NCBI GenBank assembly: GCA_018873245.2
Contig: JAEMBT020000009.1
Coordinates: 2,510,001-2,574,000, forward strand
From: Archegozetes longisetosus
Taxonomy: Eukaryota > Arthropoda > Arachnida > Sarcoptiformes > Trhypochthoniidae
Direction: 5' to 3'
Length of the DNA: 64,000 nt
The notes beneath the pieces are model-generated. The model was not told the origin of the DNA, did not search any database, and saw only the letters and a program-made list of their open reading frames with translations. The position numbers were made by a program, and so were the translations under genes. Shown here piece after piece: positions 1-11,096 of this stretch (the first letter of the stretch is position 1; each line of letters opens with the position of its first letter).

Positions 1-1191
1 CATCGCATCACGACTACTAAGTTTCTGCTGGACCTCCAGAAAGCAGTTCGTGTTATGTCTGGGATAAATGTGGGAAAGAAGCAATTTTTATTCAAAAGAA
101 ACTAGCTTTAAATCATCTAATCATACTTTTGAACATTATTCTCAAATAACACGTAAAACATTGAGAGAAAATATTATTCATTAGTGTGATGATTTCATGC
201 AAAATAGATTCTATAGGCAAAGATGTTTTGATGTAATTAAATGATGATTAGGATTCTGAGCAAAAGTAAATTCATGTATAATCTAAAAGTAAGTAATTGA
301 GGAAATGTAATTCATTCAGTTTACACATTAAATAGTTATAAATATTGTCGTAAGGCTCCGTAGATAAGGGATTTTCACAGGCTTCAACATTGATAAACGT
401 TGCCCTCAAGGCTTCATTTAGACAAACATCTAAATAGGTATTACAAAAACATTAGCCATTACAAGTCTATCCAATTGAACAAAAGTCAAATTTCATCTTT
501 TATGCAGTATGTCTCAATTATAGACTGGAGTTTTAAAAGCTTACGAGTTAGTTTAAGTGCTAATTGAATTTATTTTGATAAGCAAATTGGAGTCAAAGTT
601 TCAATTAGTACAAAATCAAATAATATTTTACATTCTTATTTCTGGTCACAAATTTAAGGATCAATTAAAGAGATAAGTTTGAAGTGAGGAAAATGAAGGC
701 TACTTCTAAATTGCAAGAATCCTATGAGTATCTAAAATGTTCCCTGAGAAATGTTCAGTAGAAAAATAAATAGCAATTTTCAAGGATAGTCACCAATAGT
801 GATCAATACAATATTAAGTATATCTATTGTTATTTAGTTACTTAACTTCTAATTACTTGCGGCTTTTTGCGCAATCAATCCTTGAATTATTTATTACCGT
901 TTGAGAGAAAAGATTTCTTAGCTTCTGCTGAGATGTAGAAACATTGTAACAATTTAGATTATCAACAAAAATCTGGAATCAGTTAATTGCAATCAGACCA
1001 GGAAAATTAGCTCTGCTTTTAAGCTGTCTAATTTATTGCAAGTTCTCATGTACTTATTTCGCAAAATAGAGCATATATATAAACGTTAAAATTTTATAAG
1101 AGATTATTATGTGAATACAAAAAATAAGTATAGATAGAAATACAGTTAGAGTTTAATATAATATATAAAAATCAAGTTAAACAATAAGCTG
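1..1191. other. Intergenic, no gene seen
   Basis: AT-rich sequence with stops in all frames and no recognisable protein, RNA gene or repeat. It lies downstream of the minus-strand F-box gene and would contain that gene's 3' untranslated region. Confidence 0.6.
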
Positions 1192-1971
1192 TCAGAACTT
1201 GACTTCAAGATACAAATACTTCTGATCTGAATTAATAGCAGTAAAACTTTTAACAATTTTATTCTTAATATTTGAGGCAATATATTGCATAAAACAATCA
1301 TCAATAACAACAAACTGTTCATCTCTTGGACTCTTAATAGCCATGAAAACATCCAAAATAAAGCTCTTGAGTTGAGGCAAAAGTCTGAACAATAATCTGA
1401 AACTAATCTCTTGAGCGCATAAGAGGTTTGTCTGAATTGTTAATTTCTCTAAATTAGAAAATTGTTGACAGAACTTTTCCATTTCGTAGTACCTCAAGAC
1501 AACTGATCCAAAAAAGGTTAATAAACAAACATTAGCCAGATCTAAATGACCAAAGACTTGAACCAAAAACTCTAAAACGCGATCGACTTTTGATGAATCG
1601 TAACACAAACAAATCGAGCGTAAATTACAATACTTTTTGAGCACAAATTCGAGATATGAACGAAAATCGCTTAATACTAATTGAGACAAACCATATTTTG
1701 TCATCATTTCAACACTAATTGGTTTCAAATCAATCACTGCATAGCTTTTAGTCATCGCTTTAAAAGGACTTAAATCGTATGAATGTTTGCTGTCAGTTAT
1801 CACAAGAGCTTTAGCTGAACCGAATACGTCTTCAATGATTAGTTGCCATAATTTACAAACTTTGGTTGCGTTCAATTTGTCATTAAAGCCCAAATATCTA
1901 TTAAACAATAATATGAGTAACTCTTCAGGCAATTCATTTATGTTTAATAAACACTTTGTATTAATTGACAT
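1192..1971 (-). CDS. F-box protein, 259 aa
   Basis: The protein opens with an F-box at about residues 11-50: an LPEELL start, then hydrophobic positions and a VCKLW motif, the usual Skp1-binding pattern. Proteins of this kind are substrate receptors of SCF ubiquitin ligases. The remaining 200 residues have irregularly spaced leucine-rich segments, as expected for a degenerate leucine-rich-repeat substrate domain, but I cannot name a substrate. The gene is intronless, starts at the first ATG after a stop-rich leader and ends at TGA. It faces away from the window edge and shares orientation with the zinc-finger and MRG15 genes upstream. The F-box is confidently seen; the role is family-level inference. 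Confidence 0.75.
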   Translation of the reverse strand: MSINTKCLLNINELPEELLILLFNRYLGFNDKLNATKVCKLWQLIIEDVFGSAKALVITDSKHSYDLSPFKAMTKSYAVIDLKPISVEMMTKYGLSQLVLSDFRSYLEFVLKKYCNLRSICLCYDSSKVDRVLEFLVQVFGHLDLANVCLLTFFGSVVLRYYEMEKFCQQFSNLEKLTIQTNLLCAQEISFRLLFRLLPQLKSFILDVFMAIKSPRDEQFVVIDDCFMQYIASNIKNKIVKSFTAINSDQKYLYLEVKF

Positions 1972-2808
1972 CTCCTTTACTCAGTCATCAATAGTTTGAG
2001 AGTATTGACTAAATAGTTAGTTAAATAGTTAATTAAATAGTTAATTAGTTTGAGGAAAGGCTGAACAAATTTTGATTTATTTGCATAGTTATTCCAATTG
2101 GATTTAGTTAATATAACATTTTGTTTCTATTATTGTTTTGCGTCACTATAGTTAGTAAGTGTTGTTCAAACGAGCCAAATACAGTAACGGTTTGCTAGAT
2201 AATCAGAGTGTCATCTATTGATTCATATATTGTTATATTTTTCAAGTTCACTCTCTCGTTTACTAAAATCTATTTTTAGATCTGTAGTCAACTTCTCAGC
2301 TTAATTATTAAACTTTTCATGAAATTTTAGCGATAAAACAATGTTTAATTACTTTATCGCACATTTTTATGAAAACATATCAAATTTTATGGGACAAAAA
2401 TATACGCTTTAAGTATTTATTTACATTTTGATTTAACATTTATTGGGACTGATTTTTAGTTAACCTTAACTAGGCTTAAAATATGCACAATTGAATACGA
2501 ATGTTTTTTAGTGACATGAAAAACACATACAGTTCATTATAAATTGACTCAAATATATTTTACAAGCAAGATTACATAATAATGATCATAATCATATATA
2601 ACACAAATTTCAAGTTTCTAATTATCAAATTTTAGTTTGACAACATTGTAAATTGGATTAACATTTATATTAATTTACTAGGAGTATGATTGGATGTCAT
2701 ATAATGCAGATTATGATTTAATACAGGATACAAACGAAGATCAAGTTTATAAGAGGTTCATTTTAAGCGTATATTTGATTGAATAGTCAATTTCTCAGAC
2801 TGTTCTAA
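1972..2808. other. Intergenic, no gene seen
   Basis: Spacer between two minus-strand genes. It is AT-rich, with short TTAGTTAATT-type direct repeats around 2015-2050. It probably holds the F-box promoter and the zinc-finger 3' end. Nothing else is recognisable. Confidence 0.5.
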
Positions 2809-3564
2809 TCAGCGATTGCGACATTTACTCATATAATGAATGCGTTTATGCCTTGAGACTTGTGAAGAACTGGCGGCCGAATATGAACACGAGGGCCAAT
2901 CACAATGATATGGCTTTTCTCCGGTATGAGTTCGCAAATGGATTGTGAAATGAGATTTAACTGCAGTTGAGTATAAACATTGATTCCATTCACACGTATA
3001 GCGCTTTTCTTTCAAATGAATCGCTTTATGTCTCTCAAAGTTTTTCTTACAATAACTCGAATACGAACAGTCATTAAAGTCACACTTAAATCGGTTGATA
3101 CAACAGTTCTTTTTGTGTTCAGTTGCCAGTTGAGCACTAGATCTCACCATTTGTTTACTAGTATTGGGTTCTCCGGTGTTTGTAATATTTATTGATTTAT
3201 TATTGATTGACTCTTGAGTTTGATCTAAATTTTCGCTCAATAACATGAAATTTTGGCAATTATTTAATGAATTATTATTAATATTTTCCTCAAATATTTG
3301 TTCTCCAATTACTATATCTTTGTTCTCGTTCACAACTTGTACTAAATTGTGACCAAAATTCAACTGTTGATCACTCCTATGAACTTGTGACTCGTTCTCA
3401 TTGAGTAATTGTTTGTAACTGTAATCAATTGAATTGAACTTCATTTCCATCAATCGAAATGTTTCTCTCATTTCCATAATTGCTGAGAGCATTTCCATTA
3501 GTTTCTTATTTCTTTCTCTCAAATGTTGATTTTCTTGTTTTAACAAAACTAATTGTTCGCCCAT
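2809..3564 (-). CDS. C2H2 zinc-finger protein with N-terminal coiled coil, 251 aa
   Basis: Three C-terminal C2H2 fingers lie at residues 161-183, 191-213 and 221-243. Each has a CX4C pair, a CSYS-like turn and an HX3H pair. A TGEKPY linker joins fingers two and three, which indicates DNA binding. Residues 1-55 are rich in Leu, Glu, Lys and Met and look like a coiled coil or leucine zipper, suggesting dimerisation. The middle (60-150) is Asn/Gln-rich and probably disordered. A nuclear sequence-specific transcription factor is the likely role; the target is unknown. The gene is intronless and starts at an ATG after stops. The CX4C spacing is like Sp/KLF or GLI-type fingers rather than ordinary Kruppel fingers. 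Confidence 0.8.
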   Translation of the reverse strand: MGEQLVLLKQENQHLRERNKKLMEMLSAIMEMRETFRLMEMKFNSIDYSYKQLLNENESQVHRSDQQLNFGHNLVQVVNENKDIVIGEQIFEENINNNSLNNCQNFMLLSENLDQTQESINNKSINITNTGEPNTSKQMVRSSAQLATEHKKNCCINRFKCDFNDCSYSSYCKKNFERHKAIHLKEKRYTCEWNQCLYSTAVKSHFTIHLRTHTGEKPYHCDWPSCSYSAASSSQVSRHKRIHYMSKCRNR

Positions 3565-4118
3565 TTTCCAATCGGTTTAATTATTATTAATTTATCTGAA
3601 GGTATGAGTTAAAATCTATTCAGTTTTATATTCAATTGCTTACTCAAAAGTTGTAAATAAAACTAAGTTTTCAAAGAGACTACTGTGTAAACAATAGGGG
3701 TCTTATTCTCAGTGCAAACACCAGTAATATTTAGCGATCAATACTCTTCGATAGTATTTTAGATTCAATTAGAACTCTATCATGGTTTGAATAAATTCAG
3801 TTTTTATTAATTTAAGTAATTTAAATGATATTTAACCATATATAAAAGCATAACAATCGGATCTCAATAATCATTAAATATTAACTAAACTCATTTTTGT
3901 TCATGCATTGAAAAATGTTTTGAGTGAAAAATTAAACTAAAAAACAATAGATTTTTCACATAGTTCTTATATCTTACAAAAGTTCGTCTTAAAAAATGAC
4001 TTCGGATTGGAAATTAAATTAAGAAAAAAACAATTGAAATATATATATACATAAATGAACTACTTTTTGATAATGAAATATTATAAATGGAATTGAGTAA
4101 AGAGAAAGCAATAGATCT
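3565..4118. other. Intergenic, no gene seen
   Basis: Spacer between the zinc-finger gene (promoter side) and the 3' end of MRG15. AT-rich, with no further feature recognised. Confidence 0.5.
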
Positions 4119-5299
4119 TCACATAGTCTTTCGATAATATTCAGGCGATGCAACCGAATAGTCATTAGAAGTGAACAGAAGAGAACAATTTCTAGATAAA
4201 TACTTCAAGAAGTCGTGTAAATGGATTAATAAAACCTGAACGGTCTTCTCATCAACTGCAGTATATGCTAAAAAGTGTCCGATTCTGGACATCAGTCTTA
4301 ACAAATGGATGGCACCATAAATCGAAGACATTTTAGTGCCCTTTTCGTGTTCTGATAGCACGTTCTGATATTGAGGTCTTTCAAACTTATACAACAGCTG
4401 ACTTCCAAGCATAACATTGAAGTATTCTCTGAGACCATTGACCACTTCGGTTACGGCGCTCTCTTTCGATTGACTTAATTTTGTCGACAATTTTTGCTTC
4501 AGATAGTCGTCCAGTATTTGGTCGACTGTTATTCTCGCTGGTAATTGAACCAATTTTTTCTGTCTAGTTATCAGATCCCAATCATCGACAAGTGACGGCT
4601 TGAGTTCTTCAGGGATTCTGACTTTAATTTCTAGTTTACTATTAAATGCTTCTTCTGTTTCGACAAATGGAGGAACTGTATGACGCTTTTTCTTTTGTTG
4701 AGGTTCATTAAAAGCACTTTCTTTGCCTTTAAAACAAAAATTGAAAACTAAGTCTTAAACTTGGTATTTAATGTTATTTTTGAAACCTAATAAAATTAAT
4801 AATCCATCAAATGTCAAATAAATAACTAAAAGCTATAGAATGTTTAATTGAAGTAAACTCTTAATTGAAAGTTACCATCGTTTAGAGGCAAACCATTGTT
4901 ATTAGATCCGGCATTAGCCACACTTTTATCACTCTTTGACTTCTTATTCGATTCATTAAAAGCTGTACTTGACTGTTGACTATCTTTACCACTCGTACTG
5001 TCTTTCATAGCATCGGTTCCACCCTTTCTCTTATTATTCTTACTATTATTTCTACTACTCTTCGGTTCGTGTTTATTCTTCAGTTCTTGTTGAAGCTTCA
5101 AATTCTCTTCATTCCACTTAAGAACTCGTGATTCGGGGACCCATTCGTCCCAATTTTTATTCCATCCTTGATAGTGAATGAAATACTTGTTTTGTTTGTC
5201 TTTGAATTGAGTTTTAAGACATTTTGCTTCGTAAATGAGTGGTCCGTGAAAACAAAGAACTTTTTCGTTCTCAACAAATTTGAACTTCAGTTGAGACAT
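4119..5299 (-). CDS. MRG15: MRG15 / MORF4L1-like chromatin protein, two exons, 343 aa
   Basis: Exons are 5299-4876 and 4726-4119. The 149-bp intron (GATG|GTAACT ... TTTTAAAG|GC) splices in phase 1 and keeps the frame. Residues 12-60 form the MRG15 chromodomain, with [14 protein letters not shown] and [17 protein letters not shown] nearly identical to the family. A Lys/Ser-rich linker follows, and the MRG domain runs from about 162 to 343, including VDDWDLI. MRG15 reads H3K36 methylation and is a subunit of the NuA4/TIP60 acetyltransferase and Sin3/Rpd3S deacetylase complexes, acting in transcription and repair. Length (343) matches the animal proteins (about 320-420). All expected parts are present and no frame break is seen. 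Confidence 0.95.
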
Positions 5300-6190
5300 A
5301 TCTCTCTAAATTTGATAACCAATGATAGATTTAATTATTTATTAAATTATTGCAATCTTGTTTTCATTAGATTGTTGAGTTATCAATTGATTATTTGAAT
5401 GTTTAGTATTTTGAATAACTTTCGACTGAGAGTGCGTTTTCATTAAGACCAAATTCAAAACCTATTCATAATACAAAATAATTTCATTATTTATAAGTTA
5501 TAAAGTTCAGTAACTTTTATATCAATTTATAATAATTATAACTAACTTAAACAAAAAGATGTTTTAAAAGTAATTTCATAAAATATTTGACTTTTAGTGT
5601 TTTTCTCAATTAATATAATTTTTGTTTGAAGTATGATTACTGTTTATATTTACCTTTTAATCTAAATGTTTAATAACAAAATATATTCTCAAAATAGCTA
5701 ATTAAATTAACTTGAATTTTATATTAGATTTTAGTTATTTTACTGTGAGTAGAAGTGTTTTGATTTTCGAAACTCTATTTTCATTGCATTAGAACGTTGT
5801 AAATGAACACATGCGCACCTTAACTGACTTTTTGGCGGCAATTTTTATATCGTTAGCTCTATTTAGATAAGGCATTAATACAGGCGATTCGTCAGTGCAG
5901 TAAAACTCAATTAATAGAAACCATGCTTAAATAAAGCATTTAACTCAATAATATATTAAATTATCGAAATTAAAATAAAGACATCGAAAGCATTGAAATG
6001 TTAACAAATGCACAAGTTTATGTTATATTGAAGCTTAGAACAATTATATTATTAGTAAAGAGACTGCAATGCACTTATAGATTCTTTAACATTCGGTTAT
6101 GTAATATAATCGTATGCTTTCAGTTTTCAACCAATGCTAATGTCATTTTCAAAAATCTTTTCAAGACAAAACTAAAGCAACAGATGAAAA
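5300..6190. promoter_or_regulatory. Shared divergent spacer between MRG15 and the 6191 gene
   Basis: The start codons of MRG15 (-) and the gene at 6191 (+) lie 891 bp apart, head-to-head, with no coding sequence between. The stretch must hold both promoters. I see no clear TATA box at a fixed distance from either start, so a shared housekeeping-type promoter is only an inference from arrangement. Confidence 0.35.
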
Positions 6191-7051
6191 ATGACAAAAT
6201 CTATTGATGTGTACAGTTTTGTGGACGAAGAATACGGTGAGAATAATCATGAAGAATATGTGAGATATAGTTTGGCTCATAGTACAAGCAAACAAAATGC
6301 AATCAAAATTACTGTCAAAGTGAATAAATGGAACAAATCAATCTTTAAGTCTTTCAATTACAATCAATTTATGAACCAATACAAGAATGTCATCAAAACT
6401 CATTACCCATTTCTGCCAATGAAACAAGTCATGGAAAAGACGCGTCAGATGTGGAACAAATTCAAAGAATCGCAACAAAAGGGCGCGAAAAGTAATCATT
6501 CGGTTTGTGGTTTGAGAACTAAGTCAGTCAAAAAGCTGCCCAAAAGCTCTCTTAAATCTAATTCAACTCAAAAGAAGGAACAGAAGAGAGTGTCTTTCAA
6601 TTTGTCAGAAAATTATTTGCCAAACGAGTTGTCTGAAAATATGATTCCATCGGCAAAGAAGTCGTTGAGAAGAGTCTCGAAATATCTGAAACCTCTTGAG
6701 GTGAGCTATGAGACGCCACAAAGAAACCAAAGTACGAAACCAGAATTATTGGACTTGAAGTCGAAGAGCGATTCACCGCAAAGAACGCTTAAGACGAAGG
6801 CCTTCAAGAAATCGGATCGAGTTTTGATGAACAAATCATTGAATACAACCGTTTCATCAAGAAGAGCTTTATTTGAATCACCGAAAAGTGTTGGCAACAA
6901 ACCACTGAATAGCAACCAGAAAGTGGTCTCAAATGATATGAAAAGACCCAAAAGTTCTGTTCCTAAAGAATTATATTCGAAGATCACTCACAAGACATCG
7001 AAATCAGACACTTTGTGTGACTTATTTGAGAGCGACTTCTCTATTAACTAA
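6191..7051 (+). CDS. Basic nuclear-looking protein, 286 aa, family not recognised
   Basis: I do not recognise this gene. It is a single open frame from ATG to TAA, with AATAAATAATTAATT-type sequence about 90 bp downstream that could serve polyadenylation. Residues 45-92 are rich in aromatic and basic residues, with a block (FMNQYKNVIKTHYP ... MWNKFK) whose spacing resembles an HMG-box helix pair. The rest is basic and low in structure. Visible short motifs are KRVSF at 132-136, which fits an RVxF docking site for protein phosphatase 1, and several S/T-P sites (TPQ, SPQ, RALFESPKS) suggesting cyclin-dependent kinase control. A chromatin or mitotic protein is a reasonable guess, no more. It is divergently paired with MRG15. 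Confidence 0.6.
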   Translation: MTKSIDVYSFVDEEYGENNHEEYVRYSLAHSTSKQNAIKITVKVNKWNKSIFKSFNYNQFMNQYKNVIKTHYPFLPMKQVMEKTRQMWNKFKESQQKGAKSNHSVCGLRTKSVKKLPKSSLKSNSTQKKEQKRVSFNLSENYLPNELSENMIPSAKKSLRRVSKYLKPLEVSYETPQRNQSTKPELLDLKSKSDSPQRTLKTKAFKKSDRVLMNKSLNTTVSSRRALFESPKSVGNKPLNSNQKVVSNDMKRPKSSVPKELYSKITHKTSKSDTLCDLFESDFSIN

Positions 7052-8002
7052 ACTGCTTTCAAATATTTGGACTTAGATTCCAAAAATAATTTGAATTTTG
7101 ATTACCAAAAAGTGATTAAGATTGATATAATTTTAATAAATAATTAATTATTTATTTTCTATAATTTGCTAATTCTGTTTCTCTAATTGGCAGTTATTTC
7201 ATAATAATTTGATAGTTGGTTTAATGTTGACTCATACCTTATTTGTTTTCTATTAACAGAAATCTGAAAATTCATTTCATTTTTCACTTGCAATCGAAAC
7301 TTTTGAGGAATTCGAATGAATGTATGGTTAATTTGTATTTCAATTCAATTAAATCAATAAAGTATTGTAAAATTATTGATTAAAATAATTGCTATAACTA
7401 AAGTTAGTTAAGTATGAAGTAGTTGAAAATGTTGCACAAAAATCTAGAATTGATAAAAGAAATATTGAGTAATCAATATAAAAACATTTACAGAATTACC
7501 TATAGATGATTCAAAAGAACAGCAACGATTTCTCTCAACATTTCTTAAATTCTTTCAAATGTTCGAAATTAAAATTAATTTTGATTTCATTCGTAAACCA
7601 TTTCTCGTGGAAGCCTTCAAACAAGAGATGACAGTCTTTTAAGTTTACTGTAAATTCAAAGTGATTGTCGGTCAAATATTCATTTTAATCATTTGTTATT
7701 CTATGAAATGCTACGTTTTCTGATCTACAATCAACTTAATGTCTGCAATACTTTACATTTTATTTTACTCGGCCATTAAGTATATTGTTGACTGCAAGAA
7801 CTCAGTCACGAGTAGCGTACATTTGCTTATGATTGATAACACCAAAATACTTCTAATGATCTCGTTCACTGAATGACATAAAGCAGTTGTTCATCGCTTT
7901 GACTGGTTTGGTTCAACACATCGGAAACTCTCCATCCAAACAAATAAAATAACTCTATGTCTACAAATATATTGTTTATCGTTCCAAACAACATCATATA
8001 TC
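7052..8002. other. Intergenic, no gene seen
   Basis: 3' flank of the 6191 gene, with several TTTATT/AATAAA signals, followed by featureless AT-rich sequence up to the hAT-like element. Confidence 0.5.
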
Positions 8003-8176
8003 TAGGGTGGCCACCTCTGGTTTGTCTCATGACGGGACAAGAATATCAAAGAGAGACCCTTACATCTTTGTTGGAGAAAAATTTCGCTTCTATTAGTCAT
8101 TACAAATATTGGGTGTCAAACAATACACTCTAGTATTAAAGCATTGGAAACTATTAACCATAGTTGATTTTAAAAG

Positions 8177-8799
8177 CACTGACGTAGCCAGCTTTTTTGG
8201 TCTGGGGGGGCTAAATGTCTGAAAATTCTCAGTTAAGATAAGCTTTATTTAATCAAAATTTAATACAATACAATTTTTCTGTTACAATGATTTTTACCAA
8301 ATCCAATGACAAAATTATCTAGATTAATAGATAATGCAATTTCTCTTTCAATCGAAATAAGAGCCAACCCGTTTAATCTGTCATTAGACATCGAAATTCT
8401 CAAATAAATTTTAATTCTTCTTAATGTTGAAAAACTCTTCACACGAAACATTAACACATCCTATAGTTAATGATATCTTAAAGTACTTTAATAAATATGG
8501 CATAGAGTTTGAATAATCAGTTAATTTTTCATAGACATTAAAAGTATCTTCGCATTCATAGAATAATAGTTTTGCAGTTTCAGAATTTGACTTTAAATTT
8601 TCTAGATTCAAACAATAATGAGTAGCAAAAGGCTTCATAATTTCAAAGTTCATGAAATGCTTGGATATTGGATAGCAAGCGCTAACTCCCATTAAAATAT
8701 CTGTTAATTTATTATCAAACCTTTGATTTAACTTAAACTTTGGAAAACCTTTGGGGGGGCTATAGCCCCCTAGCCCTCCCCCCGCTGGCTACGGCTGTG
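8177..8799 (-). mobile_element. Internally deleted hAT element (inner), 623 bp
   Basis: Inverted ends CACTGACGTAGCCAGC (8177) and CACAGCCGTAGCCAGC (from 8799, reverse strand) match at 14 of 16 bases. They are flanked by a perfect 8-bp target duplication TTTAAAAG (8169-8176 and 8800-8807). Inside, the minus strand keeps the C-terminal part of a hAT transposase of the ZMYM1/THAP-associated type. The dimerisation region, with FSTLRRIK and RLNGLALISIEREIAL, is split by a frameshift near 8415 from the preceding segment (8411-8692). The 5' catalytic part is gone, so it cannot encode active transposase. Confidence 0.85.
8260..8692 (-). pseudogene. hAT transposase C-terminal fragment, frameshifted
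   Basis: Two overlapping minus-strand frames (8692-8411, then 8457-8260) together resemble the end of a hAT transposase. The upstream frame covers the stretch before the conserved Cys/Glu-Phe-Phe block, and the downstream frame holds the dimerisation helices. The frame change near 8415 and the lack of the DDE core mark it as a dead remnant inside the inner hAT element. Confidence 0.75.
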
Positions 8800-9409
8800 T
8801 TTAAAAGTATTTTTTTGTTAGAAATGATATCTTTCAAAAGTTTGTTATTCATAAGTAAGAAATATTGGTTTACATCAGGTATAAGTCAAGGTGGAAAAGA
8901 TCAACTTTAAAACTTTTGGTTTTGAGCCACAGATGTTCAAAACATTAAACTGGGATTGTCAATCCCTTAGCTTTTGCAAAATAAATTCAATGTTTGAATT
9001 TCTAAAAAATATTTTTCTAAGCTCATTTTTCTAAATGAAAGTTGAAAAACGGGACGGCTAATTGTCCTGTCGAGAGTTTTTAGTCTAACGGGGTTTCTGT
9101 CTTATCCATAAAAAGACGGGACTGTCCCATCAAAAACGGTACGGGTGATCAGCCTACATACATCCAAAAAAGTCAACTAGAAATTAAACTAAATGGTTGA
9201 AAACTGTAAAAGATATTTTATAAACTCTTTATTCGATCAGGAGTTTTATTACGTTATCTTCTACTCTTTAGCTTTTGTCATAACTTGCAATTTGATGCCT
9301 GAGTTTTCGAGACAAGAACTAGAGCCATCAACAATATCGCGAATAATGAAAATAGTTGTTTACCATTGTTGACCACTTTTAAGTTCATGTTATTAATTTC
9401 TTCGATTTT

Positions 9410-9649
9410 TTAGCCTTTAGTAACTACTAGAATGCAATCAGAAGTATTTATGTCTTCGACATTATGTTGTACTTCATTACGTAATTGTATTAACGCTTTT
9501 CTTAATAAATATTTCTGACCAATCGATACTTTCAGCAATCGATCGATATCTTTGATCGTATTCAAAGTCAATAGGGTATATATTGAATTGTAACCATTAA
9601 TAAAGAACTTTTCTATTACCTTTATTTGCACATCAATGAGTTTAATCAA
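9410..9649 (-). pseudogene. Stray SAM-like exon related to the 43.4-45 kb gene
   Basis: The translated stretch of about 79 residues is clearly similar to the N-terminal domain of the two-DBD gene at 43428-45052. Shared pieces include YxSIxTLLxL, DIDRL/DLERL, VSxGQKxLLRKA and LRNE/MRNE. No start ATG and no zinc-finger exons are found nearby. It is therefore either a lone duplicated exon, a gene fragment or a pseudogene. The spacing of Leu/Ile and the GQKxLLRKA helix resemble a SAM domain, though I cannot prove that by eye. Confidence 0.55.
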
Positions 9650-10050
9650 ATGTTGTTAACAAAATGATTGACATCTTACTCATTTTTATATTTATTTAAT
9701 TAATTTGAATCCGATATTTATTGTTAATGAATTTTTTATTGTTATTCAGATTAATGTTAATATATTTATTAATATATACATTGACCAAAACTTATAACAT
9801 TCAGAGAATTAAATACTTTTAAAGCTTTCGATAGTTTTCTGGCAGAATTTTTTCATTTTAACAAGGAAGTTCAAATTATTTGAATAAATTTTTAGCAAAA
9901 ATACTATCCAGTTATTTGAGTATTTAAAAATTAACACTTATATCCAAATAATTTGTCTCATGTAAATAGGAGATTCCTTTGCATAACATCTGAAAAATCA
10001 AAATTATGTGAATTAAATGAGAATTTCAATAGAATCACTAACCGTACGTA
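9650..10050. other. Intergenic, no gene seen
   Basis: AT-rich, with ATATTTATTAATATATA-type simple sequence around 9758-9778. Nothing else is recognised. Confidence 0.45.
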
Positions 10051-10560
10051 AACTCCTTAACAGAAGTCCATGCTATCAGTAAATTATTGATAACTTATCT
10101 CAACTTAGAAAACTTTGATAAGAATTTCACCCATCACATAATGACCAAAATAAAGCAAATGCATGTTAATAAAAGTTCATTGTGTGCATTTTGCTACCAA
10201 AACAATTCAATTGCACACATTTTTTATGAAGTGGAATTTTTCAACAATATTCAAAGAGTTAATGGTCAGCCGCTCACCGAACGGGAGCGAAATATGTTTA
10301 TTTCTTGGGTCGTGGTATAAGAAATTGCGGCGGTAAGTGGCTGACCATTAACTCTTTGAATATTGTTGAGAAATTTCATTTCATAAAATATATGTGCAAT
10401 TGAATTGCTTTGATAGCAAAATGTGCATAATGAACTTTTATTAATATGCATTTGCTTTATTTTGGTCATTATGTGATGGGTGAAACTCTTATCAAAGTTT
10501 TCTAAGTTGAGATAAGTTATCAATAGTTTACTGACAGCATGGACTTTTGTTAAGGAGTGT
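10051..10560. repeat. Long inverted repeat (foldback) with LINE-like coding arms
   Basis: Arms of about 230 bp (10051-10279 and 10331-10560) are inverted copies with scattered mismatches, separated by about 50 bp. Both arms, read outward to centre, encode the same roughly 60-residue segment containing CxFC ... HIFYE. This resembles the zinc-binding tail (zf-RVT, CX2C-HX4C) found after some LINE reverse transcriptases, but with the last Cys replaced. The structure could be an inverted LINE-end duplication or a foldback transposon. No target duplication was identified. Confidence 0.65.
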
Positions 10561-11096
10561 ACCTGTCGACGGATGGCTTGATATACTATAATAATTGAAA
10601 ATTTTAAGCAAGTTAAAGAACGATAGATATACAGTTCAGACTCTCACAGGTCAAATAGCTATGGTTCTTAATCTTTAATCAAATCACACGTAATAAAACA
10701 ATTTTTGTTCCAAAGTAAGTTCATATAAATTGTTTTGCATTAAGTATATCTAAACATCATCGAGTGTTTTGATGTCTGTAATTATAATTTTAATTCTATT
10801 CACTCACTTTAAAAATTTACACCTTTAAGAGAAGCGGTTTTTATAGGACTTTTTATTCATTAATACACTTTTGTGGGGAAATTTTCAAGTAAAAAGTGAA
10901 ATTATTTGATATTACCTGTATTTGAAGATATTTTACAGAATAATTTTACATCAAGTTGTTTGGTAAAATATTAAAATTTTTCTAGGTTTTAAGTATTAAA
11001 AAGACTTGGCATGAAAGATGAGTTTGAAAACTTTATTCTTAACAATTTAAGTTTCGACTTAACAGAATTATTAATCGATCAAATAATCAAAAATAT
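10561..11096. other. Intergenic, no gene seen
   Basis: Downstream flank of the aldo-keto reductase gene. I looked here for a final reductase exon and found none. Confidence 0.45.

Larger units (their letters stand above)
8003..9156. mobile_element. Non-autonomous hAT-like element (outer), 1154 bp
   Basis: The ends are imperfect inverted repeats: TAGGGTGGCCACC at 8003 and, on the other strand from 9156, TAGGCTGATCACC. They are flanked by near-identical 8-bp duplications (CATATATC at 7995-8002, CATACATC at 9157-9164), which is the hAT signature. There is no transposase of its own. Both inner flanks share GGGACAG/GACGGGAC-type sequence. A second hAT element (8177-8799) sits inside it, so this one is older. 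Confidence 0.65.

Noticed and set aside
1787..1999. Plus-strand frame opposite the F-box gene
   Set aside because: Antisense shadow of a well-supported gene; no protein-like features.
5998..6207. 69-residue frame just before the 6191 gene
   Set aside because: Different frame from the downstream gene, overlaps its start, and is hydrophobic low-information sequence.
6706..6987. Minus-strand 93-residue frame
   Set aside because: Complement of the basic protein at 6191; apparent hydrophobicity comes from reversing Lys/Ser codons.
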